A DNA stretch of 64,000 nucleotides from Hypomyces perniciosus (GCA_008477525.1 SPDT01000007.1:5642001-5706000), one strand, 5' to 3'; numbered from the stretch's first letter, positions 34,801 through 48,329 are shown. Notes: generated by a model not told the origin, from the letters alone. Numbers and translations: made by a program.

Positions 34801-36500
34801 ATATATTTTTACTATTAAATTTACTTATAAAGTTAATCCCTATTAATAGCTTTATACCCTAGATATTCTTAAAGGCTTAAATAAAAAAAAACTTTTAAAA
34901 TAATAACTTCCCCTTTTCTATTAAAAAGCTTAATCTTTTTTTAAATTTTATTATAATAAATATAAATATTATTAATATTAAGTTAAGTATATAATTAAAT
35001 AATTCTTTAAGTTAAAGGGTTAAAGATAAGGTTATATCTAGTATTTTAATAAAAGGAGGTTATTGGTTTAATTTAAACTCTTTTACTTTATATTAAAGTA
35101 AATTATTAAAGTTTTAATTAAATAGTTCTTTAATAAAAGAATCCCTTTTCTTTTATAGATTAGAGTTATTTAACTTAAATAACTAGCCTTTAAAGGAGTA
35201 TTCCTTTCTCAGCTAAAAAAAAGATATATTGTTTTAATAAAGGAGCTATAGTAATATATTTTATTAATATAAAGAGTTTTTTTATAAAGAAAAAGGGTTA
35301 TATTTATTTATTTAAAATAAAGAAATTAACTAATCTTTTAGGGATAGTTTCCTGTATTAATACTAGTTATAAAATATTAAATTATTATCCTTTTTATATC
35401 TTTTTTAAATATCTTTAATATAAATAAAGACAGCTTATATATTAAAAATTATAACAATAGTAAAAATAGTGTTTTTATTTAAAGTTAAAAAAAACCTAGC
35501 TAGGAATATTAATAAAATTAAAATAAAGTCTTTATATTAAAAGACTAAATAATTAATATATCCCTTATTAGCCCCCTATAGCTATTCTACCTATTAACCT
35601 ACCTACTAGTAAATAAAATAAAGGTTATAATAGTATATTAATAGTTTAAGGGGGCTTAGGTTATATAATACTAACTGTTTTATTTATATATTTACTTTTA
35701 CTATAATAACTAGTCTTTTAGTAATTTTCTTTAGGATTTTAGCTTTTAATTAACAGGTATTATCGATTAATAGTTTCTCGAGGTTTTACTTTTTTATTAT
35801 ATTTTAGCGTATTATATTTAAATTAATTAATCTTAATATCTTTTTAGAAATTGCAACCAAATAACCTATATTTTTAGAGTTAAATATTATATTAATTTAT
35901 ATTAAATGGTTATAAAAAGGGTTTTAGGCTATTTCCCTTAGCTAATTGTTTTATATTTATATAAAGATTAAGTAAAGCTAGCCTGTAATTTTATTAATAG
36001 TTAAGTAAGGGTAGGTTTAGTAGCAGCGTAAAAGTGCCCTTAGTAATTATTTCCTAGAATATAATCCTTAAGATTTCCCCCTATTTTAATTACCAGTTTT
36101 ATCGAGGGGGAATTAATACTTTAAAATATATATATAATATATATATACCTATATATAATAACTGGTATTAAGCGCGGGAACTGCGCTTTTAATAAAACTA
36201 TAAAGCAGCGATTAAGTAATATAAGGTATTAAAAGATACTGCAGATTATTTAATTATAATGCTAGCAGCTAAAAGTAACTAATAGTTACCTTTATATGCC
36301 TTAGCGGCTGTGTTTTTATAGGTGGGGTTATATATTAAAGGGGGAAGAAGGTTGCTTTTTATTAAACTAGGTTTATCTGTATATCTTTATACTCCTATGC
36401 TTTCTTAATCTAGTAACTGCTTAAATAAGCGGCTAACCTTTCTTGGGTAAGCTAAAAGGAAAAAAAGCGGGTGCATTGGGTATACTAGTTACCCTTAATA
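31850..36500 (-). mobile_element. Gypsy-type element, family A, right inverted copy (degraded)
   Basis: 5' LTR at 36100-36500, internal region running leftward. Its first 2.3 kb (33800-36099) mirror 24161-26450 of the left copy, for example the CTGCTAATAGTAATAAAC stretch near 34035 against 26200. Beyond 33800 it retains sequence the left copy lost between gag and RT, with a protease-like portion. It stops before RT near 31850, where it meets the left copy tail to tail. Heavily RIP-mutated. Confidence 0.72.
36100..36500 (-). repeat. LTR-A, 5' LTR of the right family-A copy
   Basis: Reads TATCGAGGGGG (from TGTCGAGGGGG) to TTAATA (from CCGACA). Same orientation as the solo LTR at 22838. The CA tract is converted to TA, and it lacks the 84-bp segment. 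Confidence 0.82.
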
Positions 36501-37937
36501 AACTATATAGCTATAAATTATAGCAGAAATACCTAGGAAAATAGTAGTAAACTTAAAAGCCAGTAATAGACTTTTTAATTAATCCTTTTATTATAAAGAG
36601 ATAATATAAATATTGCTGCTAGGATTAAATAAGGCATTTATATATTACTAATAGCTACCTAGCTGTATCTTCTCTAATTATTTATAAGTAAATCTATATA
36701 GCAATTGTATTCCTAGGCTTAATAAACTGCAGGTTTAGTATTTCTGCCAGTAAAGTATAGCTAAATAAAGTTATTATACTTTTTAGTAAAGTAATATTTA
36801 CTATTATACTTTATACAATTAAGAGCTTAATAGGAGGTCTTATAGTAGAGATTACTATATTTCCAATAAATTATTAAGTTAAAGAGGTTTCTTTATTCTT
36901 TTAAACCTTTAAATACTTTAATTATTATATTCTTTAAAGTATTAGTAGTATAATCCTAGTATAATCCCTGCTAAGTAGTAAATCTAGTCTTTCTATATTT
37001 TCTTTAAAATCGAGATTCCTATTAAAAGCTATTTATATTACTAGTATAGCTATATATAAAAGTCTTAGCGATTATACTGGCATAAATTAACTCCTGCTAG
37101 GTGATAGGGATTTTATAGTAAAATATCTATTTATTTATTATAGGGGAAAGGTATTGCAAGAATATATAAATCTTGAACTATAAAGGAGTTATTTTAAAGA
37201 ACTTGCTTTTAATAATTTTAAATTAAAAGAAAAATAACTAAAAATTCTATCTAGTAGCTTAATAGAGGCCAAAGATTTATAAAGTTACTTTATAGTATAT
37301 AGTTAAGCTATTGCAATTGTTATTTTTAAGCTATTAATAAAATTTATTTTAAATAATTAATTTAGTAAATTTACCTTTCTCTTTAAAATAATTAACCTAT
37401 CGCTATTAAATATCTCCTTTTAAATAAGAAATAGTATAAGTAATTTTATAAGCTGCTTAAAAAAAGGTATTAAAGGATAATTTAAACTGCCCTTTAATAA
37501 TAGTAAAAAAAGTCTATAGTTTTATTTAAAACTTTCCTTTATAATAAAAAGCTTAAATTTACACTTTGCCTTAATTGCCTTTATAAAGTTATTTTAAACT
37601 AGCAGTATATAATAAACTAATTATAAGCAATAAACCTTTGATCTTTAAAAGTTTAAAAAAAAAGTTCTCCCTTTAAAGAAAAGTATTTAAATATTTCCTC
37701 TTTAAATATATTCGCTATTTATCTTTTACTTGCTAAATATAAATATTAAATTCTTCTTTTATAAATAAAATATTATTTAGAAGGCCTAGTTAATAATATA
37801 AAGGAGTAACTTTATTTAAAGGTCTTTGCGTTTAAAATATAGCCTTTTCACTAAAAGTAAACTAGTTATTCGCCGCTAAAGGCATCTTTAACTGTAATAG
37901 TTTTTCTACTTTTACTAAAAATAAAGAAAAACTAATA
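36501..37937. mobile_element. Internal remnant of element B
   Basis: About 1.4 kb of RIP-degraded sequence between the inverted family-A pair and the right LTR-B. It ends in a purine-rich run (AAAAATAAAGAAAAAC) just before the LTR, compatible with a polypurine tract. No coding motif could be assigned. Confidence 0.5.
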
Positions 37938-38199
37938 TATTAAAGACCCTCTTTAAGGTGGACAGATTAGGCGAGGGGCTGCGACTTTAAGGAAGAGTAA
38001 AAGAGGTTAAAAAGCAATTATTTAAAGGAAAAATAGGTGTTAATAAGCGGGTAATAAGCTAGAAACTAATAGTTAAGTGTAGCAGTAGTAGTTTATTAGT
38101 CTTTAAAGTTCTATATTTTTAAGGACTATAGTTACTTTTATGTATGCATTCCGGCCTATATAATATTACAAGAGCTCTAGAGTTTCTTGTCTCTTAACA
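37938..38199. mobile_element. LTR of family B, right copy (262 bp)
   Basis: Direct repeat of 23339-23600, same length. It ends GTCTCTTAACA, the better preserved version of the right terminus. The outer part, such as ATGCATTCCGGCC near 38142, is less RIP-mutated than the left copy. Confidence 0.75.
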
Positions 38200-39409
38200 T
38201 ATACCTGCTATATTTTAATATTATTTAATTATACTCTTTATTACCATTTTAACTATATTTATATTGTATATTTTAATAATATTTTTATATATTTATTAAA
38301 TTAAAAAAAATACTAAATATATATATATATATATAAAGTTATAGCCTGCCTTTAAAATACTGGCCTTTAAATTAGTATTATTAAATATAAATTTAAAATA
38401 ATAAAGATACAATACTTTAATTTAATTATTACTTTAAAGGGACTAGAAATAGATTTTAAGAAAGTTAAAGCTATATTAAATTAATAATTACTTAAAAAAG
38501 TAAAGGATTTATAAAAGTTCTTTAGCTTTATAAATTTCTATTGCTATTTATTTAAAGATACTTTAAAATAGCTGCACTATTAAATAAGCTTTTAAAAAAG
38601 GATTAACTATATATTTAAAGTGAAAAATAATAAAAAGCCTTTAATTTAATTTAATATATTTTTAAGTTAACTTTAATTTTAGCCTTTTTTAATTATAATA
38701 AATAAATAGTCTTTAAAATTAATGCCTTTAATTAGGTATTAGGCAGTATCCTATTATAATATAATAAAAAAAGTATTTTTTATTTTATTATATTTTTTTC
38801 TATAAAGTATAATACTTAAGAATATAATTATAAAATTTATAATAAAAAACTTTTAACTATTATTAAAATAATAAAAGAATAGCGCTTAAAATTATAAAGC
38901 TTATAAAAGTTTAATATTATTATAGACTATAAAAACCTTAAATACTTTACTTTAATTAAAGCTTTAAATTAATAGTAAATCTAATAGTTTAAATTCCTCT
39001 TTAACTTTCACTTTTATATTATTTACTAACTTAACTTTAAAGCTATAAAGTTTAATACTTTAAGTAAAAAAGCTAAAGATAGGCTTATAAGATTAAACCC
39101 TTTTAATAATTAAATTAAAAATAAGCAATATATTATACTTTTATAAAGTTCTTTTAACTTTAAAGTTTAAGTAATATTTTAAAAAGAAGTTTTATTAAAT
39201 ATAAAACTATTTATAATAGCTGCCTTTATAGTTATAATAATACCTATAAAAAATAAACTAATTAATAACCTAATTATAGTAGTATATAAATAAAACATTA
39301 TAGTAAAAGAAATAATAACTGCGCTTTAAAACTTTAATACCTGCTAATAGTTAAAATAGTTTTATAAAGAACTCTAGATTATAATAAATAATTGCTAAGT
39401 AATAAATAA

Positions 39410-40182
39410 GAGTAATGCTATTGGAATAGATGAAAATTGCTACTGGAATAGATAGTCTGTGCGCGTATACAGAAATCGTCTTAGCTTTCAATTCCTCGAT
39501 CTTCCACAACACTTTCAATCAATAAACTACTTCTTTGTATTCGAGACCCTGATATTGTATGAAATCTTGGCGGAAGACTATAACTATTAAATAATAGAAA
39601 GCTCCCTGTGCCGGCTATACTTTAACCCCTTAATAGTAACAATAACAACAGCAGCAATAACAGCAGCAATAACAGCAGCAATAACAGCAGCAATAACAGC
39701 AGCAATAACAGCAGCAGCTTTGTTGCTATATAACAATTATTACAGCAGCTATAACGAGGGAGGCCACGAGGGCGGCTATAAGGGCAAGGAAGCAGCAGCA
39801 GCAGTAGGGCTACTACACAAGAATTATCACAACAGTTACAGGTACAGCTAAGAGGTCGGCCCTGGGGATAATTACCTATACGTTGGCTTAACCCCAGTAT
39901 ATAACAGGTCCCTTTACAGTCAGAGATTAAGAGCTCGCAGCCGGAAAAATAATCGGCTAAAGGAATAGATATAAATAGATAAAATATATATTAAAGACTT
40001 GTTATTTAAAGTAATTTAATGGTGCTAGAATAGCTAATTATAGATACTATATTATATACTGTAATTAAGTATTATGTAAAAAAGTAAATTATATATTAAG
40101 AGAAATTGCTGGGAGAATTTCGCAGCTATATATAGACTATCTGTTCTAGTAGCAATTTTTATCTATTTTAATAGTATTACTT
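39410..40182 (+). mobile_element. Second Mutator-like non-autonomous element (773 bp)
   Basis: Ends GAGTAATGCT and AGTATTACTT are inverted repeats once one or two RIP changes are allowed, and are clearly related to those of the 1,158-bp element. An 8-bp target duplication ATAAATAA flanks it (39402-39409 and 40183-40190). The interior shares TTAAAGACTTGTTATTTAAA-like sequence with the other element in the opposite orientation and retains a GRPRGR AT-hook-like coding scrap. It is only partly RIP-mutated, mostly at its right end. Confidence 0.75.
39647..39706 (+). repeat. 12-bp minisatellite, five units
   Basis: Five perfect tandem copies of AACAGCAGCAAT within the second Mutator-like element, equivalent to the Gln-rich tail coding region of the family. 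Confidence 0.85.
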
Positions 40183-40761
40183 ATAAATAATAGAATTTAT
40201 TACTAAAAGCAGCTTTTTATTTCCTTTAATAATAAATTTTATATATAAATTTTATTTAAAAACTATTTAAATAGCCTAGCTAGATATTTAAGTAAATTGA
40301 AAACTCTAAACCTTATTAGCTAAATATATTAATGGCTATAAATCTTAAAAGATATTGAAGTATTTATATAAGCCTGTAAATTATATATTAAAATAAAAGC
40401 CCTATAATCTTTACTATAAAGCTTCCTTTAACTATTATTAATCTTATTTGATATATAGTTAAATATTTCTATTAATTATATTATACTACTATGTAAATCC
40501 TGCTATTATAATACTATTTATAAGTATTTACTAGTAGTAGTTTACTGCTTTATAAAAATATATTATTTTATATTTATTACTTTACTATTAATAAAGGAAT
40601 TAGCTAATATATTTATTAATAGAATTTACTGTTTTGATAGTATACTTAATAATATTATATTAATGCGGTTAATATTTTTAATAGGTGGGCCCACATAAAT
40701 CTGTTCCTGTATCGGGGTTTTGTGGTGTATTAGGACTTTTGTGGCCAACTGTTGGGCGAAG

Positions 40762-41151
40762 TGTCACGACCCGACCATATTGAAGACCTGGTCACGGGAT
40801 CACGGCAGAACATCAGAGCCTCCGACCAATCACTGACGGATCGCGGCTACAAGCGCGATCCTATAAAAAGGATCACTATACGAAACCGTAATCCTAGATT
40901 ATCAAGATCACTATAATCCAAGCAATCCAAGTATATTCATTTATATATCTCCTTTATATATAAGACTAGATAAGTTATAATCGTTTAGTATAGTTACTTA
41001 AACAGTTATTAATAAATTACATTTACCAAAAACCGCTTATTTTATAGAATTGTAACTATATTACCCTGCTTAGTATTTATCCTTAACCTTTCTGTCAATA
41101 TAAACCTATAAACCTCGGTTTATCCCTTAAAAGTTAATCCGGATTATTATA
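40762..41151 (+). repeat. 5' LTR of the chromodomain Gypsy
   Basis: 390 bp, starting TGTCACGACCC. The first 110 bp or so are RIP-free and the rest is RIP-mutated. A GATCC-TATAAAAA-GGATC motif near 40858 combines a TATA box with a short stem. Confidence 0.93.
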
Positions 41152-44100
41152 CGTTAACGACTTTTATTTAGAAGGCTACTGAGAATCCTAAGCAATATCG
41201 CAAGTATGTCCACTGCAGTATCCTCTTCCAATAACCCTAATACTTTACCCTCCGTTCTACCTCTTCGCTAAGGGAAGGACAATAACAGAGATAATAATAT
41301 AAATGGAAGCGAAAATAAGGATAAAGTTAATAAAACAGAATAACTCCGCATTTATATAAAAAAAGCTTTCCGATATATAGAAGCTAACTGTATAGAATAA
41401 GAGTAACGCTATTAGTATTTAGTTACTGAAAACGCTAAGCTTAACTAAATAATTCACTAACAGCAAGCAACTATTATAGACTTACAGAATTAAGCGCTGC
41501 CTATACTTAACCCGAACTTTATACTAAACTATAAAGGGAACTGACCTTTAAAGGACTTAAAGGAGTTACTTAAAATGCAACCCTTTAAATACTTTAACAG
41601 AAGCATTATAGCGCTTTAACCGTTTTTTATTTAACTATATAACTATTTTACTTACTTCCTAATTAGCCTTAATATAAAGACTAGTAAGGTCCTCCTAGCT
41701 GTTAAATAACTTAAAGGGAATGCTTTAAAGTGGTTTAAACCTATTTAAAGGGATTTCTTTAATAATAGAAGTAAAGCTGATAAGCAGATACAGTTTATAT
41801 TCGCCAGCTATAATTAGTTTAAAGAAGAACTAAAGAATATCTTTAATGATATTAATAAAGAATATACTATAGAAAATAAACTTATAAACTTAATCCAGAA
41901 AGGAAAATACTTTAACTATACTATATACTTTAAGAACTATACTTTTAAGGTTAAATAGGGAAATTCTGCTTTTATTAAATGCTTTTATAATAAACTTAAG
42001 CTAGAAGTTAAAAGGGAAGCCTATAAGTTTTCCTGCAATAAAGGCATTATTAAATTTATTAAGAAATATATAAATGCAGATAATTTACTTTATAAACTCT
42101 ATTTAGATATAAAGAAAAGATAACAGTAATCTAGATAAGTTTATAAATATTAAAAATATATAAACTAAGGCAAAAAGCAATAAGAATATATCGCCAGCTC
42201 TAATAATAAGAGACCTAGTTAAATAAATCTAAACGCTATCTAGAAGGGAAAGGTAAAAGTTATTTATTATAACTGTAATAAGCTAGGATATTTCTTAAGG
42301 GACTATAAAGCTTTATAAAAGCCGAAAACTAATAAACCTTAAAAGCCTGCGCTAAAACCCAGATAAAAGGTTAATATAGTTTTAAAAACTATTAATTATA
42401 TATTACTTAGCTGGACTATATACTATAATAATAGCTGCCTTATTTATAAATCCAGTAAGGATAAAAGCGGATAATACCTGAAATGACCTAAGAAGATATC
42501 TATAATAAACTAAAGGGGATACCGGTTAAGACCTGGATCCTTAACTCTTAAAGGCATTCTTAAAGAAAACAGAGCGAACAGGTATTTACTATACCCAGAT
42601 AGTGTAACGGAAAAAAACCTAGACTCTAGCTATATAAAATTAAATAGGGATAACAGTATCCTGGATAAACAAATAGTCGCTATAATCGACTATTGACGTT
42701 TTAACTAAATTACTGCAAATAATAAAAAATAAACTAATAGCAGTAACTCTAATAATAAAAATAAAAATAACCCTTTATAATATAGACTGTCATTATATAA
42801 TACTATACTTTTAGAACCAGAAAATATATTACCAATAAAAAGTAACCTTAAAGGTAAGCTAAATAAATACTATTTAAACCTAATTAAAAGAGTTGCTATA
42901 GGTATACAATAAAACAGGTTAAACCTATACCTATATAGACAGCTCTATATACAAAATAAAGCTAACAATAAGATAGCTGTTAAAGCTATCCTAGCTGCTT
43001 TAGCTATATAAGCAGAACCTGCATATTTCTATATGCAAGGAGACTATACTGCAAATAACCCTACTTACAAAAAACACTATACTATATCCTAGGTTACTTA
43101 TATTGTATATAAATATATAGTATACTTTCGAGAGAAAGTAAAGTATAATGTATTTCTAATTAAAATCCTATTCTACCTTATAAAATAGGTATAGGATTAT
43201 AATACTTTTGAAAAATAGATTATAACTATATAGTATCGAGACTTTAAGATTATTATTATTAAGCTAGATACTAAAACCCTAGAGGACTATCGTTAGCTAT
43301 AAAGACTTAAGGGATATAAGTTTAAAGGATATTATATTTACCGCTAAGAGAAACTGATAGAATAGTACTTCTACTATAATGGAAGGTTTAAGTGCAATTA
43401 ATAATACTACTTGGAATATAATAGCCTAAAGTGTATTATATATAAACGAAATAAGTTACAGGATTAGCATTTATAATAAGCTAATAATACCCTATATTTA
43501 TCGCTAGACTATATATACTGTTAAAAGGATAAATATATTATTTACCTGCAGGAAAAACTTTAAAAGTGGCGAATATAGAAATATATAGGGTATAAACCTA
43601 CTTTAAAAAACAGAAAGATTAATTAGATTATAAAAGAGCTGCACTAAAACCAGTTTAACTTTATTACCTATAAAAGAACTGCTTATAATAGAAGAAGGTA
43701 GCATTTACTTTAAGGAACCCCGATTAACTGTAAAATCTGTGTAAAAAAAAAGAATTAGGAAATAATTAATATTATTTATAAAAGGGCTATAGGGTAATAA
43801 TCGATAAATTATATCTCTTGAAATATTAAATAATAAAAGTAATAATAAAGATTTACTATATTTTAAATTAGAGATAATAATTAAGGGATATTGGCTATAT
43901 ATATTAATAAATAGTAGAGTAATAGGTAATTTTATTGTACCTATAACTGTAAATTGCTTATAGTTACTTTAAAAAGAGAAAACTAAACTATATTAACTTT
44001 ATTAAGCAGAAAGAGGAGCTTTTATATATAATTATAGATAAGTTAAGTAAAAGACTGATTATCTTAAACTTGAAATCGCTAAATGTAAGGGAGTGGTTCT

Positions 44101-44538
44101 TTATAATATAGCGAATATTGATAGGTATAATATTATTCTCGGTTATCCTTAGTTGAAATGCAATAACCCTGATATTAACTGGGAGAATGGCCAGTTTCAT
44201 TGGCGCAATAATAAAGCTCCCCCAGTAATTAAAACTATTAGAAAGGCTTTAGCTGTAAGGCAGAAATCCTGTATAGAACCTTTAGGTATACTAAAGAAAG
44301 GAACTAAAAAAGTTACCTTTAATTTAATTATAGAAATAATCTACCTAAAAATAAGATTTAAATAGAGTAAAGGGAAGGATAGATAAATCTAAAGAATAAT
44401 TGCCTTTTTATAGAAAGTATTTAATAATATTAATGAAATACTTAAGATAAAAAGCCTTAAAATAGCAGTGTTACTAGAATAGCTGTAGAATATCTTTAAA
44501 GAATACCGGAAGTATAATAAGCTGTTTAAGGAAACACT

Positions 44539-44764
44539 TGTAACGGGTATAGCCTAACTGGAAAGCATGCAGTTAGGGCACTTCTGTATTGTCTATCTAT
44601 AGCTAAAGGAAGGAAGCTCTATACTAGCTATGTATGCGTTATATAGTTGTGCGTATAGGGTTATGGCCGAGGTGGTTTCCTAATTAGGTAAGCGGTCTAG
44701 TATTGGTCGTATTTCCGGATTAGGCGTAGTCGTGATTCCGGGAGATATGGCCTAGCCTGTGACA
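44539..44764. mobile_element. Solo LTR (226 bp) inside the chromodomain Gypsy
   Basis: Starts TGTAACGGG and ends TGTGACA, with target duplication ACACT on both sides (44534-44538, 44765-44769). It lies between protease and RT. Composition is normal and no RIP is evident, so it inserted, and lost its body by LTR recombination, after the host element was mutated. Confidence 0.85.
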
Positions 44765-47700
44765 ACACTTAACATAAAACTACTAGAATACAGCCAATAA
44801 GACTATATAATTAAGCTTAAAGATAGTGCAAGCACTACCTTCTATAAGATTTACAATCTAAACGAAAAAGAGCTTAAAAGCCTACGCGACTATTTAGACG
44901 ATATATTAGCTAAAGGGTATATCTGACCCTCTTTATCGGAAGCAGGCTATCCTGTTATATTTATACTAAAATAAGGAGGTAAACTATAGTTAATTGTAGA
45001 CTACTGACAGCTTAATGAAGCCACTGTTAAGGATAGAACTCTACTACTATTAATTACGGAATTGCAGGATAGACTATATAGGAAAAAGTGGTTTACAGCG
45101 CTGGACCTTAAGGGCGTTTATAACCTTATCTAAATTAAGGAAGGATATAAATAGATAACTGCTTTTCGAACCAAGTATAGCTTATTCGAATACCTAGTTA
45201 TACCTTTCGGCTTTACTAATGCCCCTGCAATATTCTAAAAGATAATTAATAATATATTAAAAGAGTACCTCGATATCTTTATAGTCGTTTACCTAAATAA
45301 TATCTTAATCTTTTTAGATACCTTTAAAGAATATAAAGTATATGTTTATAAGGTATTACAGACATTATAAAATGCTAAACTACTTATAGAATTAGAGAAA
45401 TATAAATTTTATATATAAAAAGTCACTTTTTTAAAGTATATTATTACCTTTAAAGAAATTTGTATAAATTTATTGAAAGTATAAGTAATAAAAGACTGGC
45501 CTATACCTATAATAGTTAAGGAAGTTTAAAGCTTTTTAAGACTTATTAATTACTATTAATAATTTATTAAAAACTATAGAAGTATTATATAGACTTTTTA
45601 TAAATTTATTAAAAAGGATTAAAAGTTTCTATAAGCATTAGATATATAGGATACATTTAATAGACTTAAATAGCTTATCTTAAAAAAAACCTATACTTAT
45701 TATATTCAACCTATTTAAAGAAATAAAAGTTAAAATAAATGCTTTTAATTTCGCTATAAAAGCTTAATTTAGCTAAAAGGATAAAAACAGTAAGCTATAC
45801 TTTATTGCCTTTTACTTTAAAGTACTATATAGCGCAGAATTAAACTACCTAATATATAATAAAGAATTCCTTGCTATTATTTTTATATTTAAAGAATAGT
45901 GATATTACCTGTTAAGAGGAATATATAAGGTTAAGGTATATATTGACTATAAGAATATTGCGTACTTCGCGACAATTTAATAACTCTCTGGAAGGCAGAT
46001 CCGCTATATAGAATATTTATTAGAATTTAACTATATCTTGATTTATTAAAAAAGATTTAAAAATAGATGAGTAGACGCGCTTAGCAGATAAGCTGATTAT
46101 AATTAAGGAAAGATCGAGTATACTAGGCAGATCTTAGAATAAACCCTTAAAGGATACTATTAATAAATAGCACTTTAAGCTATATATAAGGTATCCGATA
46201 ATAATACTATACTTTAATGCATTAAAGAGTACTATATTATTTAGGATAATAATAGATTCCTAAAAGATATAGAGTTTAATAATAAAGGAACTTAATAATA
46301 AAATAGAAAAATCTAGATTTTAAATAAACTCTAGAAAAATATAATTATAGAAGTTTATTAATATTTAGTATATAGATATAAGGGTATTTGTAAGGCCTGT
46401 AAATAAATGTAAAGGTACTTTGAGTTTTAAAGGCTTAAAAAAGTAATGCAAAACGTTATTTTTTGCTGTATAATATATAAAATAGTTAAACCTTTAAAAT
46501 ACAAACTATATAGTAAACTTTAACCTTTACTAGTACTGGAATAACTATAAAAGTTAATTTTATTAGACTTTATCGTTAAACTACTACTATCTATTAAACT
46601 AAAATTAAAGATTAAATATAATAGTATTTTAATAATTATAGACTAATTTATTAAATACTTTTACTTCCTTTTATATAAAAAAGTAATAAATATAGAAACA
46701 CTAGCTTATATATTTTTGTAATTTATTGCAGCTAACTATATAATTTTAGCCAAGATTATTTCTAACTAAGGATTAACCTTTACATTTAAATTCTAGCAAG
46801 CACTTATAAATCAGTTAAGTATAAATTATAAGCTTAATACTGTATACTACCTATAAATAAACGGATAGACAGAATATATTAACTAAATTATTAAAGCCTA
46901 TATGAAGAGTTATATTAACTTTAAAATAATTAAATAGAGAAACTACTAATTATATAAATATCTTATAACAGTAATATTTCGGAGTTAACTAGACTTAGCC
47001 CTATATACATTAACTACAGCTTTACGCTGGATATATATAGAGCGCTAAGGAAAGGCCTATATATCGATAAAGTATAAATTAAAGCTAAAGATATAAAGCA
47101 GTTATATAAAGAAATGCAGGTATACCTCTACTTTATATAAAAGAAAATAAAGAAATACGCTAATAAATATAAATTAAAAGGATTAATCTTTAAAGAGGGA
47201 GATATAGTTTACCTATACTATTATTCGCTAAGAAAAAAGACTATAAATATTAAAACAATACAATTAAGCAACAAATTAGATTTCAAGAAATTTAAACCCT
47301 ACCCGGTTAAAAAGGTTATTTTAAAAGTCACTTATAAACTTATACTACTAGACAATATCCGAATTCACCTAATATTTTATATTTTACTATTTAAAAAAGT
47401 ATTATAAAATAAATTAAAAAATAAATTAATTATAAACTTAATTAAAGTCCTACCAGTTAAAGAAAAATATAAAGTTAAAGAAATTAAAGCTATAAAAGTA
47501 AAAGACAATAAACGCTAATACCTAGTTAAATAAAAAAACTATAGAGAGGAATATAACTTTTAGGAACCTACCGAACACCTATTAAACGCCAAAACCAAAT
47601 TTAAGCAGTTTTACTAGTCTTTAAGATTAAGGGACTTAAGTCTGTAAAATCATCGCCAAGCCCTAAGGAAGCTTAATCTACTTTAGCAGGCACCCTTAGC

Positions 47701-48329
47701 GATTAAAGATTAGTTATTACCTTTACCTCCTAGATAGATAAAGAGGGCAGTACGCTATCCTCCTTGTCTAGACTTTGTAACCCCTATTTAAAAAGTTTAG
47801 TATAACGCTTATATACCTTTTTTTTAATATACCGAATATAGTTTAACTGCCCTGCAGCCGCTGCAATCTGTAATTAAAGCTCTGCTAGATAAAAGTAAAG
47901 GCCTTTTAGCTTTTTATTTACTTTATCCTTTTCCAGCTTAAGCTTTTTCTATTACTTAAATATATATATAACTAGAAAAAGGTAAATAGAAAAATATAGA
48001 AAAAAGAAAAAGAGGAATATATAAAATAAAGCGATTAAAATACTATTGCATAAACAGCCTTAATATATACATTCACTACACCTTGAGGAGTTACTTGTTA
48101 TCCGATAAACCAATTTCTTTTAAAAGTAAAAAGTGTAAAGTATATTAGCGGAATTGCCTTTAGAAAGAATTAAAAAAGCAAGTAAAGTATATTTATTAGA
48201 TTTATAAGCGCGAGGTTTAATAATATAATCTATTATAGTATTAATATAGGAAAAGTAAAGAAAATAACAGATAAAACTTATAAAGAACTAATAGGTCTTA
48301 AAGATAAGATTAACGGGAGGGGGATATTG

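Larger units (their letters stand above)
38200..40683 (+). mobile_element. Third Gypsy remnant: RT, RNase H and integrase
   Basis: Plus-strand motifs in order, all RIP-scarred: the RT connection region (KVKDL then FINFYC near 38480-38560), RNase H (YNYKIYNKKLLTIIK and IDYKNLKYF near 38810-38960), the integrase zinc-binding region (KTLNLI, then VFI-ACKLYIKIKA near 40290-40395), and the integrase core through FINRIYCFD-like sequence near 40610-40650. It is cut off at 40683 by another insertion. A Mutator-like element at 39410 separates RNase H from integrase. No LTR was assigned. Confidence 0.72.
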
